Source: Budorcas taxicolor (Eukaryota > Chordata > Mammalia > Artiodactyla > Bovidae). Taken from it: a stretch of DNA of 64,000 nucleotides. The notes beneath the pieces are model-generated. The model was not told the origin of the DNA. It saw nothing but the letters and a program-made list of their open reading frames with translations, and did no database searches. Made by a program: the position numbers and the translations under genes. Positions within the stretch are counted from its first letter, which is position 1; each line of letters begins with the position of its first letter. Shown here piece by piece: positions 45,817 through 57,131 of this stretch. Location of the stretch: NCBI RefSeq assembly GCF_023091745.1, contig NC_068913.1, positions 38,818,501 to 38,882,500 of the forward strand, in the 5' to 3' direction.

Positions 45817-45945
45817 ACCAGTGATTCTCAAAGCACGGTTCCCAGACCAGCAATATCAATATCATCAAAGACCTTGCTGGAAATGTACATTCTTGAAGTC
45901 CTCTCAGAATTAATTAGACAGTCTGGGTTCTAGCAGTCCACGTTT
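45817..45945 (+). mobile_element. MER5A DNA transposon fossil
   Basis: Begins caccagtgattctcaaagca, continues cggttcccagaccagcaata, an atcaatatcatcaaagacct segment and tgctggaaatgtacattctt, and ends near ttctagcagtccacgtttca. This follows MER5A from its left terminus for about two thirds of its length. An ancient mammalian hAT-Charlie derivative. Confidence 0.85.
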
Positions 45946-46047
45946 CAGTGTCATTTAATATAGATACAAAATTCAAGAAACAGAAGAATTTTTTTCCTTG
46001 TAATAAGAATTTAAAATTTGCTCTCTTAACAACTTTCATATATGACA

Positions 46048-46186
46048 TGCTGCTGCTGCTGCTGCTAAGTTGCTTCAGTCGTGTCCAACTCTGTGTGACC
46101 CCAGAGATGGCAGCCCACCAGGCTCCCACATCCCTGGGATTCGCCAGGCAAGAACACTGGAGTGGGTTGCCATTTCCTTCTCCAAT
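46048..46186 (-). mobile_element. BovA unit (reverse) with CTG tail
   Basis: Reversed BovA with (CTG)n at 46050-46065, corresponding to the second unit of a BovA2. It runs to gccatttccttctccaatgg, where an opposite-strand SINE head starts. Confidence 0.9.
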
Positions 46187-46187
46187 G

Positions 46188-46302
46188 GACTTCCTGGTGG
46201 CTCAGGAGGTAAAGCGTCTGTCTACAATGAGGGAGACCCGGGTTCGAGCCCTGGATTGGGAAGATCCCCTGGAGAAGGAAATGGCAATCCACTTCAGTGT
46301 TC
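46188..46302 (+). mobile_element. Bov-tA head inserted between BovA units
   Basis: A 115-bp tRNA-like head in plus orientation: acttcctggtggctcaggag, B box ggttcgagccctgg, gaagatcccctggagaagga and a stop at ttcagtgttc. It has no BovA body or tail. It sits exactly where the two BovA units of a BovA2 normally join. Confidence 0.88.
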
Positions 46303-46444
46303 TAAGTGAAAAGTGAAAGTGAAGTCGCTCAGTTATGTCCGACTCTCCGTGACCCCATGGACTGCAGCCTACCAGGCTCCTCCACCCATGGGATTTTCCA
46401 GGCAAGAGTACTGGAGTGCCTTCTCCGTGCCATTGCCTTCTCTG
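46303..46444 (-). mobile_element. BovA unit (reverse), other half of the BovA2
   Basis: Starts with the BovA2 linker in reverse (aagtgaaaagtgaaagtgaa) and runs to gccattgccttctctg, with a small duplication (gtgccttctccgtgccattg) near the end. Confidence 0.9.
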
Positions 46445-46912
46445 ATGACAAACAGCCGGGTTAATTGCATTTATCAAGCTATGCATCACATCCCTAGTAG
46501 TTAATATCTTATAACTGGAAGTTTGTACCTCTAATTGCCCTCATCCAGTTTCCCCTCCCCGATTCCTGCCTCTGATAACCATGAACCTGATTTTCTGAGT
46601 ATTTTTTGAAGTGTAACTGACCTGTGTTTTCATCTCTTGTACATTCAACTTTCATTGCTAAGTGTTCATATCAAAGGACACCGTTGATGCAAAAGTAGGA
46701 GAGTGCTTATATATGTAGCCCTGAAAAACTAGTTTAACATAAAATGAACACATTAATCTGTTTTCCTAGTGATGGAACTTAGAACTTATCCTGAAAAAAA
46801 TAAGAGGAAACAATTGGAAGTCAGTAAAGATGTTGACAAATAACTTATCACTACTAGGGCAGCAAACTTCCCTACTTTTCAAGACCAACCAATAGGCAAA
46901 ATTTAACTTTTT

Positions 46913-47035
46913 GGGGGGGGGGGGGAGGTGGGAGGCATGGAGACAAACTGCAGCAAGTTCCCCAACCAGGGATTGAATCTGTGTCCCCTGCAGTGGAAGC
47001 ATGAAGTCTTTGAACCAGTAAGTCCCAAGCCAAAA
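46913..47035 (-). mobile_element. CHR-type SINE fragment beside a G13 run
   Basis: Reverse tRNA-like part: cagcaagttccccaaccagg, gattgaatctgtgtcccctg, cagtggaagcatgaagtctt and gaaccagtaagtcccaagc. A run of 13 G lies at 46913-46925 on its tail side. Diverged; family assignment within CHR is uncertain. Confidence 0.7.
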
Positions 47036-48238
47036 TTTTACTTTAGGGCAGTTCCATATTAGTTGATTAGGTGATATGATGTCCGTGGTTGTTTCAAAAT
47101 ACTGAGGGGAGTGGGGAAGATGACAGAAGGGTCGATCAGACAAGATTGGTTATGAATTGATAATTGAAGTTGAAGAAGAGGTACACTCATCCTACTACTT
47201 TGATATAGATTTTAAATATTCCATTATGTAAAATTTAAATAGCAATGATGGTAAGAAAAAGAAAAAAAAAGATCTCTCTGCCTGCTGTCTGGAGAGCAAC
47301 AGCAGAAAAGGGAATGAATTTGGAGACTGTCTCAGTGGCTCAGTCATGAAACTGTGGCAGTACAGTTACAGTGCAGAGTTGGAAACCAAAGGACTCACAA
47401 GTAGACTGGATGGGGTGCAGTGAGGGTGGAGGAAAGAGAATCATCAGAGATGACTAAGGTTTACCCTCCCCCAGGAAGAACTATCACTTTTTTCTGTGTT
47501 AAATATTTTAAATAATCTATGAAAATTATAAATATAAAATCTGTTTGAAGTATACATGCAGTGCTGCCACAAATGCAACTCTAGAAGTCACAGATTTATA
47601 TTTCCTTTATATAAACATCAGCCCTTAAAGCTGTGTATTCCACGTCCTGGCCACCTGTGGCAATCTCACTAGACATTGCTAAGTGTTCATATTAAACTTG
47701 TCATCTAAAATAGTGTCCTTCACCATTACACTTTTCATTAAAAGTATATTAGTTGATTTTGGACCTTTCATATTCCATACAAATATTCCAGACTTAAAAA
47801 TGACTTGACTTTTTATTAGAATGCTTATAGATTTTTGTATTGTTTAGATCAATATGGGGAGTATTATTATGTTTATTACACTGCATATATCCCTACATTT
47901 ATTCATCTATTAGGTCTTTGCACTTTCCAATAAAGTTTCCCCTCCCTCATCAGCCTGCATGGTATTAACTGGATGTCATTGTAGTATGGTTTCTGAGTTG
48001 GCTTACCGGTGTATTATGAAGATGTGTAGTTGACTGAATCCTAGAGGCAGCTTTTTGCAAAGCTGAGGTAGGAGAGAAAGCCATGCAAATCACATGTCCT
48101 TTCAGCCTTTTTATTTATCTCTTTATCTTGGTCTTTATCTTTATCTATCTATGTCAGGATGCTCTGACATAACCAGGGATATTACATAAAGAAATTTTAT
48201 CAGGACCCGCCTAAGCACGAATAGTCTTTGCTTCAGAT
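47036..48238. other. No recognised gene
   Basis: 47280-47470 (gctgtctggagagcaacagc, tggatggggtgcagtgaggg, agagatgactaaggtttacc) may be a piece of an old repeat. A TATC-rich patch lies at 48110-48152. No coding signal. Confidence 0.42.
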
Positions 48239-48254
48239 TGCACGTGCATGCATG

Positions 48255-48291
<37 letters not shown>
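48239..48291 (+). repeat. Alternating purine-pyrimidine tract, (CA)n with GCGCGC core
   Basis: Every base from 48239 to 48291 alternates pyrimidine and purine: TGCACGTGCATGCATG, then GCGCGCGC, then (CA)15, then T. A T run follows. Z-DNA-prone by composition, and a likely polymorphic microsatellite. Confidence 0.93.
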
Positions 48292-48560
48292 TTTTTTTTA
48301 ACTACAAATCACCTCATTGTCTTACTATCAAGGTGAACTTTCTCCATGACTTCCTTTTGTAGGAAAAGTTAAATTGAAAACTGGGCTGAATTTGAAGAAA
48401 GTTTAGCTATGCAGTGATAATGCCATGTAGATCACCACTTTCTATTACCTACAGAATAAGAAATTTTGAATTTAGACCTAAAGGAAACCATATGCTATGA
48501 GTCTACACCTTCTACAGTTTAAAAGCAAGGCAAAGAAATAAATGAAACTCCCCCGACCCC

Positions 48561-48792
48561 TGGGGCTTCCCCAGTGGCTCAGTGGTAAAGACTCCACCTG
48601 CACTGCAGGAGCCACAGGAGATGTGGGTTCGATTCCTGGGTTGGGATGATCCCCTGGAGAAGGGCATGGCAACCCATTCCAGTATGCCTACCTAGAGAAT
48701 CCCATGGACAGAGGAGCCTGGGATACTGGGCTATGGTTCATAGGGTCCCAAAGAGTTGATCATGACTGAAGCGACTTAGCCTGCATGCATGC
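48561..48792 (+). mobile_element. Bov-tA SINE
   Basis: Plus Bov-tA with a slightly expanded head (gccacaggagatgtggg), B box ggttcgattcctgg and a BovA body ending gactgaagcgacttagcctg, then a GCATGC tail. The flanks ccccgacccct and cccctgaccct are similar but not identical, perhaps a decayed duplication. Confidence 0.9.
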
Positions 48793-50164
48793 CCCTGACC
48801 CTTAGTCATAAATACTGTAATACTTATGAAGGACGTGAGTTGGTAATAAAGAAGCTTTCTGCAAAAACTCAAAGAGGGTGAGATATTGATGGGTATGGAA
48901 TAGTTTGATTTTAGTTCTCTATTTTCACCCAGCAGCTCCTGGCTTCGAAGCTAGCTATATTAATAATATTCTCTTAGGAAGCTCAAGGTAGAGTAAAATC
49001 AAGTTCTAGGACTTTACTGTTTGTGCTACTTCACTCACAAGTAGGGCAAAAGTTTCTTCCTAAGAGCCCTAAAATACTGCATTTGTACAAAGTACTTTTC
49101 TCAGCTAAGTTATTTAAGTTTACAGGATTTTTTTTTTTTTCTCAACTTACATATTGGTGATTAACTGCTTATATAGTTCTAGTCTGGATGGGGAAAGTAT
49201 AAAAACTCTCCTTTTTTTTTCTCACACTCTGGTTATTAATACCAATAGAGATGTTAAATTAAGGAAAGATAGGATAACTATTTGTTTGACAATAAACTCA
49301 AAAATACTCATATTCCAAAATATTTACTTGGATGGAGTCTTTAAAATTTTAGTTACATTAGCAACTACATGAATGCAACAAAACAGAGGAAAGGTGTATT
49401 CCTATTTCCCCAATATAGTCTCCTGGAGTCTGATTCAAGTATAAACTTAAGATGAAATTTAAAACAATTCCCTCTTTAAATAATATTTTATTCTATTTAT
49501 CAATTCCTTATTACATGAATCATAAATAATTTATTTAATTTAAAATAAAGAGAAAAATGTTGATGGAAGGTGTTAGAAGTGCGGTATATCAAAACAATAT
49601 TTCAAGAAGCTTTGAAATCACTGATCAAAAAGTTTTGAAATTATTGACTTCATTAGTCATAATAATCACATACTTAAGGAAATAGCTACATTTTAATTTA
49701 CTCTAGACAAGCTTTATTCCACACAAAGGTAAGGATTTTATTTTCTAAATGGAACATATTACATCCTTATTCTCTTCACTGGGACAGGATATGTTAATTT
49801 TCTCTTGCTTGTTTTAATCATCACTATATTTACATAAACAAATTCCAACTTAATATTTTTCCAAGTAGTCTTCCTTAGAGTTCAGACGATATTTGGAAAG
49901 TAAAAGTAGAAATTTACTTTTACAAATGTTGGAGAAAACAAAGACATAAACATGAAAGGACCTATTCCCACAAAAGTATTTAAGTAATTATTTTAAATAA
50001 TCACAGAAGAACAAAACCAAAAAGTTTTGCATACAATTAAAGCAGTAAGTTTAATTGAATCCATGACCTTTGATATATACAACCCAGAGTTTATCTGTGG
50101 TGTGTGTATTGAAGATGGGAGAGGACAAAAAGGCAAGGTATATAAACTACAGAAACACAAAATA
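48793..50164. other. No recognised gene; AT-rich
   Basis: T runs near 49128-49140 and 49211-49220. Motif-free short frames only. Confidence 0.45.
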
Positions 50165-50621
50165 AATATATAGTGGTTTAAAAATATGTCCCCCAAATCT
50201 TTGACATTCCTTCCATCAAGAAACGGGGCTTATGTTCCCTCCCCTTGAAACTTTTAACAAATAGAACATAACACACGTGCTGTGGCTCCTGAGGCTTAGA
50301 AAGGCCATATGGCTGCAGCTGGGATCTCTGGAGACACACACTCTGAGAACCTTCACTTAACATGTAGAAAGACCATGTTCAAAGTCCATCATGGGAGAGA
50401 AAGAGATGCCCACAAAGCTTTTTGAATCTTCATAGCTCAGGTACCAGACACTTGAAGAACACAAAGATGACCCCACCACTATCTGACTGTAAGCCAATGA
50501 GAGACCCTGAGCAAACTACCTACCTGAGCCCAAACCCTAGATTTGCAAATCAAATGAATGGTGGTTATTCTTGTATGCCACTGTTTAGGATGGCTTGTTA
50601 CATGGCAATATAATGATGAAT
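50165..50621 (+). mobile_element. MLT1 (ERVL-MaLR) LTR
   Basis: Clear MLT1 order: gtcccccaaatctttgacat, tcaagaaacggggcttatgt, a tgctgtggctcctgaggctt block, gccatatggctgcagctggg, tgactgtaagccaatgagag, accctgagcaaactaccta and the end tgttacatggcaatataatg. About 450 bp, near full length for this solo LTR. An old mammalian relic without coding capacity. Confidence 0.85.
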
Positions 50622-50633
50622 ATGTATAGCCAT

Positions 50634-50880
50634 ACTCCAATACTCCAATACTTTGGCCACCTGATGCGAAGAACTGACTCATTGGAAAAGACCCTGATGC
50701 TGGGAAATATTGAAGGCGGGAGGAGAAGGGGACAACAGAGGATGAGATGGCTGGATGGCATCACCGACTCAATGGACATGAGTTTGAGTAAACTCCAGGA
50801 GTTGGTGATAGACAGGGAAGCCTGGCGTGCTGCAATCCATGGGGTCGCAAAGAGTCAGACATGACTGAGCGACTGAACTG
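50634..50880 (+). mobile_element. 247-bp BovB 3' end with perfect 12-bp target duplication
   Basis: BovB from an actccaatactccaatac start to gcgactgaactg. The 12-bp word atgtatagccat is at 50622-50633 and 50881-50892. The first bases contain a doubled actccaat, a small 5'-junction duplication. A fairly well preserved insertion. Confidence 0.95.
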
Positions 50881-50899
50881 ATGTATAGCCATTGCGTGG

Positions 50900-51116
50900 G
50901 TAAACTGAGTTGTTTCAGTTGTGTCCGACTCTTTGTGACCCCATGGATTGAGCTCACCAGGCTCCTCTGTCTATGGGATTCTCCAGGCAAGAACACTGGA
51001 GTCGTTGCTATGCCCTCCTCTAGGGAATCTTCCCAACCCAGGGATCTAACCCACATTCTCTTCCATCTGCTGCACTGGGAGGTGGATTCTTCACCACTAG
51101 TGCCACCTGGGAAGAC
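50900..51116 (-). mobile_element. Bov-tA SINE
   Basis: Reverse Bov-tA from gttgtttcagttgtgtccga to the head near gtgccacctgggaag. The flanks ccattgcgtgggtaaa and ccattgtaggtaaa are similar with a small gap and may be a decayed duplication; if so it used the same site region as the BovB just upstream. Confidence 0.9.
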
Positions 51117-51794
51117 CATAACCATTGTAGGTAAATGTAAAACAATGACTTTTTCACATTCCTAAGCAGAATTACCATATAACATCATATAAATTAGATG
51201 TCAACCTAACAATAAAAACATTCAAGGTAGATGCTGACATCATTTATTTTCCAATAGTGGAAAAATTATCAATTGTTTCCTTATGTTATTAATATGACTA
51301 ACTGCTATGATTTCAAGGTTACTATTTCTCTATTTTTATGCCATATTTTTTGAATAGCACTACTACTTGAGATCAGAATGTAAGAATATGATTTATTCTA
51401 TATTTTTCTTGCTGAAAATAAGTAGCTCTTCATTAATCTGTCAAAGTTCTTCCCTAAGAAAATTGTGTTGTTTCCTTATGATAATTTCCATTAACCTATT
51501 CTATGTAATGTTCTTTCTTGATTGAATTATTGGTACAAAAAGTACCTCCATATTCTTTTCATAACTGCTGCCTTCCATGATCATAGTTCTGTTTTTCTAA
51601 ATCTGGTGCAATGTAAAACTAGGACTTGATTTTGTAACATTTCAGTACAGATTCCCTGTCATCCTCCTTTAGGTTTTTACGCGTGTGATAGTCAACCCTT
51701 ATTTCTAATTCCAGTAAAATGCAAAATTAAAAATCCAGATGCTCTCTCATCATTCTTTTGTTTAAATTACACTTGTTGTGTCATTTATTTCTTT
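51117..51794. other. No recognised gene
   Basis: AT-rich DNA up to the L1 3' end; no motif. Confidence 0.45.
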
Positions 51795-51887
51795 TTTAAA
51801 ACTTTTCATGGGATTGTAATTGATTTACAATGTTGTGTTAGTTTTAGATGTACAGTAGTGAATCAGTTATACATACACATATTATTA

Positions 51888-52943
51888 TTGTTCAGTTGCT
51901 CAGTCGTGTTTGACTCTTTGCCACCCCATGGACTACAGCATTGCAGCCTTCCTTGTCCTTCACTATCTTCTGGAGTTTTCTCAAACTCATGTCCCTTGAG
52001 TTGATGATGCCATCCAACCATCTCATCTTCTGTTGCCTACTTCTCCTGCCCTCACTCTTTTCCAGAATTCAGGGTCTTTTCCAATGAGCAGGTTCTTTGC
52101 AACAGGTGGTCAAAGTATTGGAGCTTTAGCATCAGTCCTTCCAATGAATATTCAGAGTTGATTTACTTTAGGACTGACTGGTTTGATCTCCTTGCTGTCC
52201 AAGGGATTCTCAAGAGTCTTCTCTTAGAAAAGATCAATTCTTTGGCTCTCAGCCTTCTTTATGGTCCAACTTTCACATCCATACATGACTACTGGAAAAA
52301 CTATGGCTTTGACTATACAGACTTTTGTCAGCAAAGTGATGTCTCTGCTTTTTAACATGCTAAGTTTGTCATAGCTTTCCTTTCAAGGAGAAAGCATCTT
52401 TTAATTTCATAGTCTGCAATGATTTTGGAACCCAGGAAAATAAAATCAGTCACTATTTCCACTTTTCCTCTATATATTTGCTGTGATAGTGCCAGATGCT
52501 ATAATCTTAGTTGTTTGAATGTTGAGCTTTAAGCCAACTTTTTCACTCTCCTCTTTCACCTTCATCAAGAGGTTCTTTAGTTCCTCTTCACTTTCTGCCC
52601 TTACAGTATATCATCTGTATATCTGAGATTGTTTATATTTCTCCTGGCAATCTTGATTTTGTCTTGTTATTCATCCAGCCTGGGCTTTTGCATGAGGTAC
52701 TCTGCATATAAGTTAAACAAGCTGGATGACAATATACAGCCTTGACATACTCCTTTCCCTAGTTTGAACCATTCCTTTGTTCCATGACTGGTTCTAATTG
52801 CTGTTTCTTGACCTGTATACAGGTTTCTCAGGAGACAAGTAAGGTGGTCTGGTATTCCCTTCTCCTTATAAATTTTCCAGTTTGTTGTAATTCACACAAT
52901 CAAAGGCTTTAGTGTAGTCAGTGAGGCAGTAGATTCCTAGAAT
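51888..52943 (-). mobile_element. BovB inserted in the L1 3' UTR
   Basis: Minus BovB from gttcagttgctcagtcgtgt to about 52943, where it ends in the region just before RT motif A (ggctttagtgtagtcagtga). It is well diverged, with no long frame and a broken motif C region near 52610. Flanking L1 words cacatattat and cacattat are similar and may be the decayed target duplication. Confidence 0.9.
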
Positions 52944-53170
52944 TCACATTATCCACTATCTTTTGTGGTTTTTTTCTCTTATAGGTCATTACAGAGTATT
53001 GGGTATAGTTCCCTGTGCTATACAGTAGGTCCTGATCATGTTTTATATTTTATATATATATATATATATGTCAATCCCAAATTCCCCATTTATCCCCCCT
53101 CCTTCCTTTCCCCTTGGTAACCACATTTGTTTTCTACATCGTTGGCTCTATTTCTGTTTTGTAAATAAGA

Positions 53171-53353
53171 TCATTTGTACCATTTTTTAAAGATTCCACA
53201 TTTGTCTTTCTCTATACAACTTACTTCACTCAGTATGACAATCTTTAGATCCATCCATGTTGCTGCAAATGGAATTATTTCATTCTTTTTAATAGCTGGG
53301 TAATATTCCATTGTGTATATATACCACACCTTCTTTATCCATTCTTTTGACAA
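53171..53353 (-). pseudogene. L1 ORF2 C-terminal remnant
   Basis: The 60-codon minus frame contains the well-known L1 ORF2 C-terminal pattern WIKKVWYIYTMEYYPAIKKN followed by a region like FAATWMDLK. It is part of the middle L1 segment and is cut from the RT part by frameshifts and the BovB block. Confidence 0.88.
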
Positions 53354-53955
53354 TGGATATTAGGGTTGCTTCTGTGTCCTAGCTATTGTAAATAGTGCTA
53401 CAGTGAACACTGGAATGCATGTATCTTTTTGAATTACAGTTTTCTCTGGATACACGCCCAGGAATGGTATTCCTAGATCATATGGTTGCTTTATTTTTAG
53501 ATTTTAAGGAACCTCCATAGTATTCTCCAAAGTGTCTCTACCAATTTACATTCCCACCAACAGGGTAGGAGGGTTCCTTTTTCTCCACACACTCTTCAAC
53601 ATCATTTGTAATTTTTTGATGATGGCCATTCTGACAAGTGTGGGGTGATACCTCATTATAGTTTCATATGGATTTCTCTAATAATAAGTGATTTTGCGCA
53701 TCTTTTCATGTTTTTTGACCATCTATATTGTCTTCTTTGGAGAAATATCTATTTAGATTTTCCACCCATATTTTGTGGATTTATTTTATATCAAGCTGCA
53801 TGAGCTGTTTGTATATTTTGGAAATTAATCCCAAATTAATATAAATGTCACCCTTGTTGGTTGCTTTGTTTGCAAATATTTTATCCCTTTCTGTGGGTTG
53901 TGTTTTAATTTTGCTTATGGTTTCCTTTGTTGTGCAAAAACTTCTAAGTTTACTT

Positions 53956-54212
53956 CAGTTCAGTTCAGTTCAGTCGCTCAGTCGTGTCTGACTCTGTGAC
54001 CCCATGAATAGCAGCACACCAGGCCTCCCTATCAATCACCAACTCCCGGAGTTCACTCAGACTCATGTGCATTGAGTCAGTGATGCCACCCAACCATCTC
54101 ACCCTCTGTTGTCCCCTTCTCCTGCACCAAATCCCTCCCAGCATCAGAGTCTTTTCCAATGAGCCAACTCTTCGCATAAGATGGCCAAAGTATTGGAGTT
54201 TCAGCTTTAGCA
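53956..54212 (-). mobile_element. Outer BovB, 3' part
   Basis: BovB 3' end with a regular TTCAGT tail, inserted in the L1 after ctaagttta. It stops at tttcagctttagcatcag, where the tail of a second BovB starts. Its missing continuation is found at 57966. Confidence 0.92.
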
Positions 54213-54368
54213 TCAGTTCAGTTCAGTTCAGTCGCTCAGTCGTGTCCGACTCTTTGTGACCCCATGAACTGCAGCACGCCAGGCCTCCCTGTCCATCACC
54301 ATCTCCCGGAGTTCACTCAGACTCATGTCCATCGAGTCCGTGATGCCAGCCAGCCATCTCATTCTCGG

Positions 54369-56321
54369 TCATCCCCTTCTCCTCCTGCCCCCAATCCCTC
54401 CCACCATCAGAGTCTTTTCCAATGAGTCAACTCTTCGCATGAGGTGGACAAAGTACTGGAGTTTCAGCTTTAGCATCATTCCCTCCAAAGAAATCCCAGG
54501 GCTGATCTCCTTCAGAATGGACTGGTTGGATCTCCTTGCAGTCCAAGGGACTCTCAAGAGTCTTCTCCAACACCACAGTTCTAAAGCATCAATTCTTCGG
54601 CGCTCAGCCTTCTTCACAGTCCAACTCTCACATCCATACATGACCACTGGAAAAACCATAGCCTTGACTAGACGGATCTTAGTCGGCAAAGTAATGTCTC
54701 TGCTTTTGAATATACTGTCTAGGTTGGTCATAACTTTTCTTCCAAGGAGTAAGCGTTTTTTAATTTCATGGCTGCAGTCACCATCTGCAGTGATTTTGGA
54801 GCCCCCCCCAAAAAAAGTCTGACACTGTTTCTACTGTTTCCCCATCTATTTCCCATGAAGTGATGGGACCAGAGGCCATGATCTTCGTTTTCTGAATGTT
54901 GAGCTTTAAGCCAACTTTTTCACTTTCCTCTTTCACTTTCATCAAGAGGCTTTTTAGTTCCTCTTCACTTTCTGCCATAAGGGTTGTGTCATCTGCATAT
55001 CTGAGATTATTGATATTTCTCCCAGCAATCTTGATTCCAGCTTGTGTTTCTGCCAGTCCAGCATTTCTCATGATGTACTCTGCATATAAGTTAGATAAGC
55101 AGGGTGACAATATACAGCCTTGACGTACTCCTTTTCCTATTTGGAACCAGTCTGTTGTTTCATGTCCAGTCCTAACTGTTGCTTCCTGACCTGCATACAG
55201 ATTTCTCAAGAGGCAGGTCAGGTGGTCTGCTATTCCCATCTCTTTCAGAATTTTCCACAGTTTATTGTGATCCACACAGTCAAAGGCTTTGGCATAGTCC
55301 ATAAAGCAGAAATAGATGTTTTTCTGAAACTCTCTTGGTTTTTCCATGATCCACCGGATGTTGGCAATTTGATATCTGGTTCCTCTGCCTTTTCTAAAAC
55401 CAGCTTGAACATCAGGGAGTTCACGGTTCACCTATTGCTGAAGCCTGGCTTGGAGAATTTTGAGCATTATTTTACTAGCATGTGAGATGAGTGCAATTGT
55501 GTGGTAGTTTGAGCATTCTGTGGCATTGCCTTTTCTTGGAATTGGAATGAAAACTCACCTTTTCCAGTTCTGTGGCCACTGCTGAGTATTCCAAATTTGC
55601 TGGCATATTGAGTGCAGCACTTTCACAGCATCATCTTTCAGGATTTGAAACAGCTCAACTGGAATTCCATCCCCTCCACTAGCTTTGTTCGTAGTGATGC
55701 TTTCTAAGGCCCACTTGACTTCACATTCCAAGATGTCTGGCTCTAGATGAGTGATCACATCATCATGATTATCTGGGTCGTGAAGATCTTTTTTGTACAG
55801 TTCTTCCATGTATTCTTGCCACCTCTTCTTAATATCTTCTACTTCTGTTAGGTCCATACCATTTCTGTCCTTTATTGATCCCATCTTTGCATGAAATTTT
55901 CCCTTGGTATCTCTAATTTTCTTGAAGAGATCTCCAGTCTTTCCCATTCTGTTGTTTTCCTCTACTTCTTTGCATTGATCACTGAAGAAGGCTTTCTTAT
56001 CTCTTCTTGCTATTCTTTGGAACTCTGCATTCAGATGCTTATATCTTTCCTTTTCTCCTTTGCTTTTCACCTCTCTTCTTTTCGCAGATATTTGTAAGGC
56101 CTCCCCAGACAGCCATTTTGCTTTTTTGCATTTCTTTTCCATGGGGATGGTCTTGAACCTGTCTCCTGTACAATGTCATGAACCTCATTCCATAGTTCAT
56201 CAGGCACTCTATCTATCAGATTTGGACCCATAAATCTATTTCTCCCTTCCACTGTATAATCATAAGGGACTTGATTTAGGTCATACCTGAATGGTCTAGC
56301 GGTTTTCCCTACTTTCTTCAA
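54369..56321 (-). pseudogene. BovB ORF2, reverse transcriptase half (of the 54.2-kb copy)
   Basis: Pieces: 56067-56321, 55555-56142 (195 codons, pre-RT and fingers), 54778-55431 (217 codons, RT palm) and 54369-54731 (C-terminal). In the 217-codon piece motif A reads FCFMDYAKAFDCVD with Asp near residue 45, motif B GVRQGCILSP near 101-110 and motif C YADD at 145-148. The catalytic residues are present, so loss of function comes from the TAG at 55432-55434, the frame change near 55550 and the homopolymer frameshift at 54802-54816. Upstream it joins the endonuclease in the same element. Confidence 0.92.
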
Positions 56322-56341
56322 TTTGAGTCTGAATTTGGCAA

Positions 56342-57131
56342 TAAGGAGTTCATGATCTGAGCCACAGTCAGCTCCCGGTCTTGTTTTTGTTGGCTGTTTA
56401 AAGCTTCTCCATCTTTGGCTGCAAAGAATATAATCAATCTGATTTTGGTGTTGACAATCTGGTGATGTCCATATGTAGAGTCTTCTCTTGTGTTGTTGGA
56501 AGAGGGTGTTTGCTATGACCAGTGCATTTTCTTGGCAAAACTCTATTAAAGTTTGCCCTGCTTCATTTCACATTCCAAGGCCAAATTTGCCTGTGACACC
56601 AGGTGTTTCTTGACTTCCTACTTTGGCATTCCAGTCCCCTATAATGAAAAGGACATCTTTTTTGGGTGTTAGTTCTAAAAGGTCTTGTAGGTCTTCATAA
56701 AACCGTTCAACTTCAGTTTCTTCAGCGTTACTGGTTGGGGCATAGACTTGGATAACTGTGATATTGAATGGTTTGCCTTGGAGACGAACAGAGATCATTC
56801 TGTCATTTTTGAGATTGCATCCAAGTACTGCATTTCGAACTCTTTTGTTGACCATGATGGCTACTCCATTTCTTCTGAGGGATTCCTGCCCTCAGTAGTA
56901 GATGTAATGGTCATCTGAGTTAAATTCACCCATTCCAGTCCATTTTAGTTCACTGATTCCTAAAATGTCGACGTTCACCCTTGCCATCTCTTGTTTGGCC
57001 ACTTCCAATTTGCCTTGATTCATGGACCTGACATTCCAGCTTCCTATGCAATATTGCTCTTTACAGCATTGGATCTTGCTTCTATCCCCAGTCACATCCA
57101 CAACTGGGTATTGTTTTTGCTTTGGCTCCAT
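56342..57131 (-). pseudogene. BovB ORF2, endonuclease half (of the 54.2-kb copy)
   Basis: Frames 56892-57131 and 56568-56855 show the AP-type endonuclease order: GSWNVRSMNQGK (catalytic Asn), ILGISELKW (catalytic Glu), VIQVYAPTS and IIGDWNAKVGS (Asp and Asn), then a SDHE region near 56345-56365. Breaks: a TGA directly after HYIYY near 56890, and a TGA after GKFGLGM near 56566. By family knowledge this enzyme nicks target DNA to prime reverse transcription. A relative of this domain was co-opted in the ruminant Bcnt/CFDP2 gene; this copy is only a transposon remnant. Confidence 0.9.

Larger units (their letters stand above)
45985..46625 (-). mobile_element. Old L1 3' UTR split by a SINE composite
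   Basis: The reverse L1 3' pattern is continuous across the SINEs: ttttttccttgtaataagaa, tttgctctcttaacaacttt, then after the SINEs atcttataactggaagtttg and tacctctaattgccctcatc, then ctctgataaccatgaacctg. L1 parts are about 45985-46047 and 46445-46625. The 6-bp word atgaca at 46042-46047 and 46445-46450 is a plausible target duplication. Confidence 0.82.

Noticed and set aside
56342..57131. Endonuclease frames as the ruminant Bcnt/CFDP2 gene
   Set aside because: That gene contains a co-opted BovB-type endonuclease, but here the domain is in its native position within a complete BovB, with stops and no flanking gene exons.
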